A stretch of 64,000 nucleotides of DNA, from positions 62,001-126,000 of the forward strand of contig CAWGDM010000001.1 in assembly GCA_963821345.1 (NCBI GenBank). Reading direction: 5' to 3'. Source of the DNA: WHSW01 sp963821345 (lineage in GTDB: Bacteria > Actinomycetota > Thermoleophilia > Solirubrobacterales > 70-9). Below are positions 42,426 to 50,343 of this stretch, one piece after another (the first letter of the stretch is position 1; each line of letters starts with the position of its first letter). Both the position numbers and the translations under genes were made by a program. The notes beneath the pieces were generated by a model that worked only from the letters and a program-made list of their open reading frames with translations, did not search any database and was not told the origin of the DNA.

Positions 42426-45040
42426 GCGCCGGCCCCGGCGCACTCGAGGGCGCCAAGACCGGGTTCGCGCCGACGCGGATCGACCAGGTCGAGCTCGGCG
42501 CTCCGCTGCCGGCGCTGCCCGCACGGGGCGCGCCGGGCGAGCCCCTCTACAGCCGCTCGTTGTGCCTGGTGCGGCTGCACGGTGCGCCGCTGGGCATGGT
42601 CGAGCTGGAGCTCGGCCCCGACGGGCTCGCAGCCGAGGAGCTGGCCGCGGCGATCGCGGCGCGGTTCAGCGAGGAGATCGCCGCCCACCTGCGCGCCGAC
42701 GGTCTCGACGCCGCCGAGCTCGGCGCCGAGGGCCTGCCCGGCCCCGATCCGCCACCCTGCAACGCGGATCGCGAGCGGATGCTCGCGGACGCCCCGTTCG
42801 CTTCGATCGTGATCTGCACCCGGGACCGTCCCGACTCGGTGCGCGAGACGCTCGGGTCGATCCTCGAGACGCGCTACCCGCGGGACCGGTTCGAGATCGT
42901 CGTCGTCGACAACGCCTCGGCCGACGACGCCGCGGTTGCGCTGGCGGCCGCGGAGTCCGACGGCGACGTCAGCGTTCGGGTCGTGCGTGAACCGATGCCC
43001 GGCCTGTCGCGGGCGCGCAACGCGGGCCTGCGAGAAGCCGAAGGAGAGATCGTGGTGTTCGCCGACGACGACGTCGCCGTCGACCGCGACTGGCTCGCGA
43101 CCCTGATCGCCCCCTTTGCCCGCGACCCCGCGGTCGGGGCGAGCAGCGGCATGACCCTGCCGATGGCACTCGACACCCAGGTCGAGAGCTGGGTCGAGGA
43201 CTTCGGTGGTCGCCTCGACCGCTACCGCGAGCGCGTCTTCGATCTCGAGGACCCGCCGCCGGACCGGCCGCTGTTCCCGTTCACCGTCGGCGATTTCGGC
43301 GCCGGTCGCAACATGGCCTTCCGTCGCGACGTGATCGCCGGCCTCGGCGGTTTCGACCCCGCGCTCGGCCCCGGGACGATCGCGCACGACGGTGATGACA
43401 TCGAGGCCCTGCTGCGGGTGCTGCTCTCGGGTCGCCGCCTCGCCCACGTGCCGAAGGCGATCGTCTGGCATGCGCATCCCCGCGAGTACTCCGAGCTCGA
43501 ACAGCGGGTCTGGGGATACGGGATCGGGCTCACCGCCTGCCTCACGCGAGCCGTCCTCGACCATCCTCGGTTGCTCATCGGCCTCGCCCGCAGGCTCCCG
43601 CGGGGCCTCGTCTTCGCTCTCTCGCCGGGCTCGGAGAAGAACGCCGGGCGCGAGGACCAGTTCCCCCGCTCGCTGGCACGGCGCGAGCTCCTCGGGATGG
43701 CGTACGGGCCGATCGCCTACGTCCGCAGCCGCCGTGACCAGCGCCGGCGCGAGCGGGCGGTTGCCCGGGACGGCCAGCCGCCGGGCGAGGCGAACGCCGG
43801 CGGACTGCGGATCCTGATCGTCACCGATGAGTACCGGCCATACATCGGCGGCGCCGGGCTCTGCATCGGCCTGTTCGCGCACGAGCTGACCCGACTGGGT
43901 CACACGATCGCGATCGCGACGGCCTGGCATCCCGACGCCCCGGCCTTCGAGCTCGACCGAGGCGTCGAGATTCACCGCATCCGGGACCTGCCGAGCCGGA
44001 TGCGCTGGATCTCCGAGGACCGGAACCGCCACACCCCGCCGCCGTTTCCGGACCCGGAGGCCGTGGTGCGGCTGCGGCGGCTGAGCCGCCGCTTCAAGCC
44101 CGACCTCGTTCCGGCCTACGGCTGGCTTGCGCACTCGGCGGCCGCCGCGCTCGTCGGCCAGTCGATCCCGTTCGTGCTCTGGGGGCACGACTACGGGAAC
44201 ACCTGCGCGGTTCGCACGCTCGTCCGCAAGGACCAGATCTGCTCGGGCCCCGGCGTCGCCAAGTGCCTCGCCTGCGCCTCGTCAACCCGGGGGGCGGTCA
44301 AGGGCGTCGTCTCGACCGGGAGCGTGTTCGCCAGCCGGCCGCTGCTGCGCCGGAAGGCCGCCGCGCTCCACGGCGTGAGCAGGTTCGTCGGCGAGGTCAT
44401 GCAACGGGACCTGCCGAGCTCCGCGCCCACGGTGGTGATCCCGAACTTCCATGGCGACGATCCCGGCGAGCCGATCGATCCCCGGTTCGAGAGCCGGCTG
44501 CCGGCGGAGCCGTTCATCCTCTTCATCGGCGCCCTGCGCCCGGTCAAAGGCGTCCCGGAGCTGCTTGCCGCGTACGCGAGGCTCGAGGAACCGCCGCCGA
44601 TGGTGCTCGCCGGGCATCGCACCCCCGACTCGCCCGAGGAGTTCCCGCCCGGAATCACGGTCTTCAACGACGTTCCCCACGCGACCGTGATGGCGCTCTG
44701 GGACCGAGCCCTGTTCGGGGTCTTTCCGAGTACCTGGCCGGAGCCGCTCGCCACCGTCGTCCACGAGGCGATGAGCAAGGGCAGGCCGGTGATCGCCACT
44801 CGGGTGGGCGGCCACGTCGACATGGTCGACGACGGCGAGAGCGGGTTGCTGGTCGAGCCGCGCGACGTCGAGGGGCTCGCCCGGGCGATGTCCCTGCTGG
44901 TCGAGGACCCAGGGCTGCGCGAGCGCCTCGGCGCCGAGGCCCGACTGCGGTCCGAGCGCTACACCCGCGACGTGGTCGTCGGTGAGCTCGAGCGCTTCTA
45001 TCGCGAGACGGTCGCCGCCGCCGAGGCCGGCTCGCGTTGA
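42422..45040 (+). CDS. Two-domain glycosyltransferase: GT2 fused to GT4
   Basis: 872 residues. After a unique N-terminal domain (residues 1-125, PLYSRSLCLVRLHGAPLGMV), a GT2 module runs to about residue 440: ASIVICTRDRPDSVRETLGS, FEIVVVDNASADDAAV, FADDDVAVDRDWLATLI, GRNMAFRRDVIAGLGGFDPA. Residues about 465-865 are a GT4 module: ILIVTDEYRPYIGGAGLCIG, FVLWGHDYGNT, ILFIGALRPVKGVPELLAAY and FPSTWPEPLATVVHEAMSKG with the EX7E signature. The two halves would add successive sugars to the same chain. Coupled by 4-nt overlaps on both sides. Confidence 0.9.
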   Translation: MSAGPGALEGAKTGFAPTRIDQVELGAPLPALPARGAPGEPLYSRSLCLVRLHGAPLGMVELELGPDGLAAEELAAAIAARFSEEIAAHLRADGLDAAELGAEGLPGPDPPPCNADRERMLADAPFASIVICTRDRPDSVRETLGSILETRYPRDRFEIVVVDNASADDAAVALAAAESDGDVSVRVVREPMPGLSRARNAGLREAEGEIVVFADDDVAVDRDWLATLIAPFARDPAVGASSGMTLPMALDTQVESWVEDFGGRLDRYRERVFDLEDPPPDRPLFPFTVGDFGAGRNMAFRRDVIAGLGGFDPALGPGTIAHDGDDIEALLRVLLSGRRLAHVPKAIVWHAHPREYSELEQRVWGYGIGLTACLTRAVLDHPRLLIGLARRLPRGLVFALSPGSEKNAGREDQFPRSLARRELLGMAYGPIAYVRSRRDQRRRERAVARDGQPPGEANAGGLRILIVTDEYRPYIGGAGLCIGLFAHELTRLGHTIAIATAWHPDAPAFELDRGVEIHRIRDLPSRMRWISEDRNRHTPPPFPDPEAVVRLRRLSRRFKPDLVPAYGWLAHSAAAALVGQSIPFVLWGHDYGNTCAVRTLVRKDQICSGPGVAKCLACASSTRGAVKGVVSTGSVFASRPLLRRKAAALHGVSRFVGEVMQRDLPSSAPTVVIPNFHGDDPGEPIDPRFESRLPAEPFILFIGALRPVKGVPELLAAYARLEEPPPMVLAGHRTPDSPEEFPPGITVFNDVPHATVMALWDRALFGVFPSTWPEPLATVVHEAMSKGRPVIATRVGGHVDMVDDGESGLLVEPRDVEGLARAMSLLVEDPGLRERLGAEARLRSERYTRDVVVGELERFYRETVAAAEAGSR

Positions 45041-45807
45041 GCGAGCCTCGCGTGCGCCGGCGGCTGGCGGTGGCGATCGCGGTCGGCGCCGCGGTTTTGA
45101 TCGCCATCGCCTTGCTGCCGTCGCCCGCTTGGCTCGAGGCCGCGATCTTCATCCCCCTCGTCCTGCTGGCCGCCGGCTGGGGCGGCCTGCGCCTGCTGCC
45201 CGAGGGCATGGGCACCGCCGAAGCGACGGTCTACGCGTTCAGCTTCAGCGTCTGCGCGGTGGCGCTCGGCGGCCTCGTCTGGCAGGTCCCGTTCAGCCTC
45301 AACCGGACGACCTGGGCGTTGTTGCTGGTTTCGGCCGCAGCGCTCTCAGTGGTTGCGACGGTCGCCTGGCGGCGACCCGTGGCGCGCCCGGGCTCGCGGT
45401 CATCAAGGGAGGCGCCTCGTGCCCGGCTCGGCATCGTCGCCGCGGTCGGGTTCGCGGTCTCCGTGGCGGGCGCCGGGGCGGCGATCGCCGTCGCCACCGA
45501 CGGCGCCGACCAGCACCGCGACCGGACCCGGTTCGCCACCCTCTGGGCGCTGCCGGACGCCGGCACCGAAGGAAAATGGACGATCGAAGTCCAAAACCAC
45601 GGCTTCGATGCCCACCGGTACCGGCTGACGGTGACCCGCGGGCCCGAGCTGATCATCGCGTCGAAGATCCTGCTCGACGCGAACTCCAGTTGGAGAGGCC
45701 ACGTGATTGCGGCGCCGGCGCGCAACAGCCACCCGATCGTCGCCTCCCTGTATCGAGGCCTACGGCTCGACCGCGTGGTCGAGCTGCAGAGCGGAGGCCC
45801 GGAGTGA
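45037..45807 (+). CDS. Membrane protein of the glycan cluster, unknown function
   Basis: 256 residues. TTG 45037 overlaps the GT stop (TTGA); GTG 45049 is an alternative. Two or three N-terminal helices (LAVAIAVGAAVLIAIALLPS, EAAIFIPLVLLAAGWGGLRL) and further ones at about residues 60-110 and 130-155 (GIVAAVGFAVSVAGAGAAIA) are followed by an outside domain of about 90 residues: TRFATLWALPDAGTEGKWTI, then VQNHGFDAHRYRLTVTRGPE. It resembles DUF1616-type membrane proteins in layout, but the match is loose. Confidence 0.6.
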   Translation: MSEPRVRRRLAVAIAVGAAVLIAIALLPSPAWLEAAIFIPLVLLAAGWGGLRLLPEGMGTAEATVYAFSFSVCAVALGGLVWQVPFSLNRTTWALLLVSAAALSVVATVAWRRPVARPGSRSSREAPRARLGIVAAVGFAVSVAGAGAAIAVATDGADQHRDRTRFATLWALPDAGTEGKWTIEVQNHGFDAHRYRLTVTRGPELIIASKILLDANSSWRGHVIAAPARNSHPIVASLYRGLRLDRVVELQSGGPE

Positions 45808-47756
45808 GCGCGGTCGGGATCCCGCGCGGAGCGCGACCCGCCGCCGTTCGGCCCGATGCCGACGCGGCGCGGCGGCCGCCGAAGGTGCGACTTCCGCTGG
45901 GCTCCGCGCCGTTCCTGGCCCTGATCGCCGCCGTGGCGCTGATCCTGATCGCGATGGGCAACAACGCGGCCCGGAACGGATTGGACTCGGCGCCGTACAT
46001 GTTCTGGGTCGGGCTGGTGCTGATCTACGCGCCGATCGCCTTCCGCCTGATGTCGACCTCGGCCTCGCGCGCGGAGCGGCTCGCCCTCGGGCTGGTCCTG
46101 GGCCTGTCGCTGTACGTGGTCAAGATCCTCGCGGCACCGACCGGCTTTGAGCGCTTTGACGAGCTCGGCACCTGGCGGGCCACGAACGATCTGCTCCAGA
46201 CCGGCGGCATGCTGTCCTCCAACCCGCTGGTGATCAGCACCTCCGGGTTCCCGGGACTCGAGGCCGTGACCGCAGCGCTGTCGGAGCTCACCCGCCTGAG
46301 CATCTTCCACTCCGGGCTGATCATCATCGGCGCGGCACGGGCGGCGCTAATCGTCGCCCTGTTCCTGTTCATGGAGCAGGTGACTCGCTCGGCCCGCGCG
46401 GCGGGCATCGCGATCGCGATCTACGCTTGCAACCCGAGCTTCCTCTACTTCGACTCCCAGTTCGGGTACGAATCGCTGGCCCTGGCGCTCGCCGCCGCGC
46501 TGTTGCTGCTCAGCCTGCGCTGGACCCGGGCCTCCCCTCAGGGGAGAGCGGCCGCGCCCGGGATGGTGGTGGCGATGGGGGTGCTCGCCTGCGGGCTGAC
46601 CGTCACCCACCACATGACCTCGTTCGCGCTGCTCGCCTTCCTCGGCCTATGGGCCGGATTGATCGCCTACGAGGCGCGTCCAAAAAGCGGCGCGGTCGCC
46701 GACGCCGGGACGATGCCGGCCGGCGGCTCCGGATGGACAGCGGGTCCCGGGTTGCCCGCCGCGCTGCTCGGCGGGGCGATGCTGATCTGGTTCGCAACCG
46801 TCGCCGCGGGAGTGACGATCGACGAGCTCGGCGGAGTGTTCGGCGATGCGATCGACTCCGCGATCCGGCTGATCACGGGCGAGCGAGGACCGAAGGCCCT
46901 GTTTGCGGGTGGCGGCGAGACCAACACCGTGTTTCTGCGCCTGCTCGCCCTTGCATCGGTCGTGCCGCTGCTGGTGCTGCTGCCCTTCGGCCTGCGCCGA
47001 GCCTGGTTCGGCCAGGACACGAACCCCCTTTGGAGGTCGCTCGCGCTCGTTGCCCTGCTGTTCCCGGTGACCCTCGGCCTGCGCCTGACCGCCGCTGGCT
47101 CGGAGGTCTCCCAGCGCGCCTCGGAGTTCACCTTCCTCGGCGTCGCCTTCGTCGGCGCGGTCGTGATCGCCAGGCTGCGGTGGCCCCGCCACGGGTGGTC
47201 GCGGACGGCCCTCGCCGCGATGCTCTCGGCAACCGCGACGGTCGTCTTTTTGGGCGGGGTCGTGCTCGGCGAGCTGCCGGCGAGCCGACAGCCGGGGCCG
47301 TTCGTGGTCGGCGCGGACGCGAGGTCGATCACGCCCCAGGGGCTGAACGCCGCCGAGTTCGCCGCCGAACACCTGCCGCCGGGCAGCCGGGTGATCTCCG
47401 ACCGCTCCAACGGGATGCTCCTGGCCTCCTACGGCGACCTCGACCTGGTCCTGGGCCGCACGGGTGACCTCCCCGTCCCGCGGGTGCTGTTCAGCGAGCG
47501 ATGGGACCGAGGCGATCGGATCGTGATCCGCGACCAGGAGGTGGACTACATCCTCGTCGACCGGCGGCTCGTGCGCGCCGCCCCGGCGATCGGCTTCTAC
47601 GTCGAAAGCGACGAGCCTCAGGCCTTCACCCGCGAGGAGCCGATCAGTCGGCGAGCGATCCGCAAGTTCGGCGACGTGCCGGGGCTGGCGCCGATCTTCG
47701 ACAACGGCCCGATCGTGATCTACGACACATCGGGGCTGCGGACGCCTAGACCGTGA
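45804..47756 (+). CDS. Large polytopic membrane protein (glycosyltransferase- or polymerase-like)
   Basis: 650 residues from GTG 45804 (GTGA overlap). About twelve helices fill residues 30-500 (LGSAPFLALIAAVALILIAM, LGLVLGLSLYVVKILAAPTG, HHMTSFALLAFLGLWAGLIA). A conserved-looking loop, GTWRATNDLLQTGGMLSSNP, lies between early helices. The C-terminal 130 residues are soluble (LNAAEFAAEHLPPGSRVISD, VDYILVDRRLVRAAPAIGFY), as in GT-C transferases and O-antigen-polymerase-like proteins with a large outside domain. I cannot assign a specific reaction. The gene overlaps the convergent GH26 gene by 11 nt. Confidence 0.65.
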   Translation: MSAVGIPRGARPAAVRPDADAARRPPKVRLPLGSAPFLALIAAVALILIAMGNNAARNGLDSAPYMFWVGLVLIYAPIAFRLMSTSASRAERLALGLVLGLSLYVVKILAAPTGFERFDELGTWRATNDLLQTGGMLSSNPLVISTSGFPGLEAVTAALSELTRLSIFHSGLIIIGAARAALIVALFLFMEQVTRSARAAGIAIAIYACNPSFLYFDSQFGYESLALALAAALLLLSLRWTRASPQGRAAAPGMVVAMGVLACGLTVTHHMTSFALLAFLGLWAGLIAYEARPKSGAVADAGTMPAGGSGWTAGPGLPAALLGGAMLIWFATVAAGVTIDELGGVFGDAIDSAIRLITGERGPKALFAGGGETNTVFLRLLALASVVPLLVLLPFGLRRAWFGQDTNPLWRSLALVALLFPVTLGLRLTAAGSEVSQRASEFTFLGVAFVGAVVIARLRWPRHGWSRTALAAMLSATATVVFLGGVVLGELPASRQPGPFVVGADARSITPQGLNAAEFAAEHLPPGSRVISDRSNGMLLASYGDLDLVLGRTGDLPVPRVLFSERWDRGDRIVIRDQEVDYILVDRRLVRAAPAIGFYVESDEPQAFTREEPISRRAIRKFGDVPGLAPIFDNGPIVIYDTSGLRTPRP

Positions 47757-49059
47757 CCCTAAACCGCGCCCGCTGGGCGTGTGACTGGGCGCCGCCGCGA
47801 TCGAAGGCGACCACGGTGATCCGGTAGCGCCCCTCGCGCAGCCGCCGGCCGGCAAGCCGCCGCGAGAAGCCGATCCGGTTCTTGCCCGGCCGAGCGCTGC
47901 GGGTCATCGACATCTCCCGCGCGGAGCTCTGGCCGCGGCGATGGACGACGACCCTGACCCTCGCGTGGGAGCTGAGGCGATACCTGATCTGGCCGCGGTG
48001 GTGGACGGTGCGGGTGACCCTGAGCGAGCTCAGCCGAGGGCGCTTCTTCTTCGGGGGCTTGGTCGTGGCGCCGCAGCCCCCGGTCGGGGTGGTCGCCACC
48101 GAGCCGCCGTAAAGCGAGGAGTTGACGACGTCGCGGTAGGCAGCGAGCGCGGTGGATGAGGTGTTGATGCTCCAGTCGACGTCGAGGAGGCGGTCGTACC
48201 AGACCACCGCCGCGACCCGGGGAAAGCACTGGGGGATCGCCGACAGGTAGGCGTCGCGGATCCACTGCGCCTTGTCGCCGCCGGCCTCGGCCGAGGCGGT
48301 CTCGGCGATGATCACCGGCTTCGAGCTCAGCTGGGTGATCGTCTGATAGGAGGGGCCGAAGACCTGGCTGAAGCTCTCCCACTTGTTCGGCCCGAACCCG
48401 CTGGTGCCCCAGTTGTAGCCGTCGAGGGCGACGTAGTCGACGTACCCGTCGCCGGGGAAGTAGGGGGTGATCGGATAGTGGCCATAGTCGACGTTGGGCG
48501 ACCACACCCAGCTGACGTTGCTGACGCCATCGGCGCGAAAGACGTCGACCACGTGGTGCCAGGCGTTGACGTAGTTGGTCGGATCGCCGCCCCATCCGTA
48601 CCAGTCGCCGTTCATCTCGTGGGCGAAGCGGATCATGATCGGGAACGACTGGGCCTTGGCGAGCGTCGCCGCGCTGTGCAGGTAGGAGTCGTACTTGCCG
48701 GCTGCGATCTCGGCCAGCGGCACCGTCGCCCCGCTCCAGCCCGACTTGTAGAGCTGCCAGGTGATCATCGGGGTGACCCCGGGGTGCGCCTGGATGTTGG
48801 CGATCTTGGCCGCGGTCAACAGCGGGTCGGTGAGGTTGCTGTAGTCGAGCGCGATGTCCGGCTGTCGCCCGACCATCGAGCTGTAGGAGTCCAGGGTCGC
48901 CGGGCTCTCGAGCGTCGTCGGCTTGCCGTTGGCGCCGGAGTAGACGCCCAGCTTGATCGCTCCGGAGGCCAGCGAAGGAAGGGCGGCCAGTGCGACCGAT
49001 GCCGCGAGGAAGCCGAGAAAGGTCGCCGGGCCACGCCTGCGTGAACCCCAACACCACAT
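47746..49059 (-). CDS. GH26-like secreted glycoside hydrolase
   Basis: 437 residues with a Sec signal peptide (GPATFLGFLAASVALAALPS, then LASGA). The catalytic domain (about residues 35-320) has the GH26 acid/base motif FPIMIRFAHEMNGDWYGWG (E148) and the nucleophile strand KPVIIAETASAEAG (E253), with YGHYPITPYFPGDGYVDYVA between. A basic C-terminal beta domain (VTRTVHHRGQIRYRLSSHAR) may bind polymer. GH26 enzymes cleave beta-mannans and related glucans. It may process or release the polymer made by the adjacent operon; its own operon runs the opposite way. Confidence 0.82.
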   Translation of the reverse strand: MWCWGSRRRGPATFLGFLAASVALAALPSLASGAIKLGVYSGANGKPTTLESPATLDSYSSMVGRQPDIALDYSNLTDPLLTAAKIANIQAHPGVTPMITWQLYKSGWSGATVPLAEIAAGKYDSYLHSAATLAKAQSFPIMIRFAHEMNGDWYGWGGDPTNYVNAWHHVVDVFRADGVSNVSWVWSPNVDYGHYPITPYFPGDGYVDYVALDGYNWGTSGFGPNKWESFSQVFGPSYQTITQLSSKPVIIAETASAEAGGDKAQWIRDAYLSAIPQCFPRVAAVVWYDRLLDVDWSINTSSTALAAYRDVVNSSLYGGSVATTPTGGCGATTKPPKKKRPRLSSLRVTRTVHHRGQIRYRLSSHARVRVVVHRRGQSSAREMSMTRSARPGKNRIGFSRRLAGRRLREGRYRITVVAFDRGGAQSHAQRARFRVTV

Positions 49060-49122
49060 ACTCCCCCGCTCGGCCCCTGGGGCAGGGTCGGTGAGGCGTC
49101 GTCACGCCTGAGGACGGATGTT

Positions 49123-50307
49123 CTAGCTGTGGCGCGCGACCCGGCCGCGGCGATCCCGGGCGCTGCGGCCCGCAAGCCAGATTGCAAACGCGATCAGGAC
49201 CACCACGCCGACCGCGATCGCGACCGCGTACCAGACGTAGCGACCGTGCAGCTTCTGGGTCAGCCGGTACCAGAGCGACGGCTGCCCGTAGTCGTCGCTC
49301 GGCGGCGGCGGGGCCGCCTGCTGATCGTGGCTGGAGCTCTCCGTATTCAGGAACTCGTCGCGGCTGACGTCGTAGGGGCTGGTGGCGACGCCCAGCCTGA
49401 ACGCCCGCAGCGCGGGCTTCGAGCTGTCGATGCGGAAGTCGAGCCCGTTGAAGTGCGCGTTGAAGAAGACGACCGCCGCGATCCGCCCGAAGTTCGGGAT
49501 CTCGCGGTTGAGGGCGCTCGACATCCACTCCGCGGTGTCGCCGCCCTCGCGGCTCGATCCTGTCTCGGTCACCAGGATCGGTCGCGAGCTGAGGTTGATC
49601 AGCGTGTTGTAGGAGTCGCCGAAGATCTCCGTGAACGAATCCCAGTTGCCGTGCAGGCCCGCGTTGAAACCGTCGAGCCCGACCCAGTCGACCGACTCGT
49701 CGCCGGGGTACAGGCGCTTGAATGGGTAGCGCCCGTCCTTGTTCACCTGCGGGGCCCAGACCCACTGGGCGTTGTCGGCGCCCTGCTCGCGAAAGACGTC
49801 GACGACGTGACGCCAGGCGCGCTTGTACTTGGTCGGCGTATTGCCGTGCACCCCGACCCCCCACGGATACCAACTGCCGTTCATCTCGTGAGCGAAGCGG
49901 ATCAGCACCGGATAGCCGAACCTGGCCACCTGGCGGGCGCTGCGGCGCAGGTAGCCGTCGTACTTGCCGCCGGCGATCTTCGCCAGCGGGTACGTGCCGC
50001 CCTTGTAGTTGAACGGCTCCCAGGTGATCATCGGCACCGAGCCGCGCTTCCAGATCGGCTTCAGGATGCTGCCGACGGCGAGCGGCTGGCGCCACTGGGC
50101 GTAAGTGCTGACGATCAGCGGCTGGCGCCCGACCTGACCAGCCTGAGCGTCGATCTGGTCGGGCTTCGGCGGGTAGGCCTTCGAGAAGCGCGGGATGTAG
50201 GAGCCGATCGCGGTCCCGTCCGCATCGGCCTGGGCCGTGAACGCGAGCACGGCGACGACGACCGCGACGATCGCGGCCGGATACCGCGGCTTGCCGATGA
50301 ACCCCAC
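49123..50307 (-). CDS. GH26-like glycoside hydrolase with C-terminal membrane anchor
   Basis: 394 residues. N-terminal signal sequence (YPAAIVAVVVAVLAFTAQAD), catalytic domain with YPVLIRFAHEMNGSWYPWGV (E141) and RPILVTETGSSREGG (E248), and a C-terminal helix WYAVAIAVGVVVLIAFAIWL followed by basic residues (RSARDRRGRVARHS). It should therefore face outwards, tethered at both ends or after signal cleavage at the C-terminus. It is clearly a paralogue of the neighbouring GH26 gene (64 bp away) but lacks its C-terminal beta domain. Confidence 0.82.
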   Translation of the reverse strand: MGFIGKPRYPAAIVAVVVAVLAFTAQADADGTAIGSYIPRFSKAYPPKPDQIDAQAGQVGRQPLIVSTYAQWRQPLAVGSILKPIWKRGSVPMITWEPFNYKGGTYPLAKIAGGKYDGYLRRSARQVARFGYPVLIRFAHEMNGSWYPWGVGVHGNTPTKYKRAWRHVVDVFREQGADNAQWVWAPQVNKDGRYPFKRLYPGDESVDWVGLDGFNAGLHGNWDSFTEIFGDSYNTLINLSSRPILVTETGSSREGGDTAEWMSSALNREIPNFGRIAAVVFFNAHFNGLDFRIDSSKPALRAFRLGVATSPYDVSRDEFLNTESSSHDQQAAPPPPSDDYGQPSLWYRLTQKLHGRYVWYAVAIAVGVVVLIAFAIWLAGRSARDRRGRVARHS

Positions 50308-50343
50308 GGGTGGAACGTTACCGAGTCGCCGGCGGCCGGCCGC

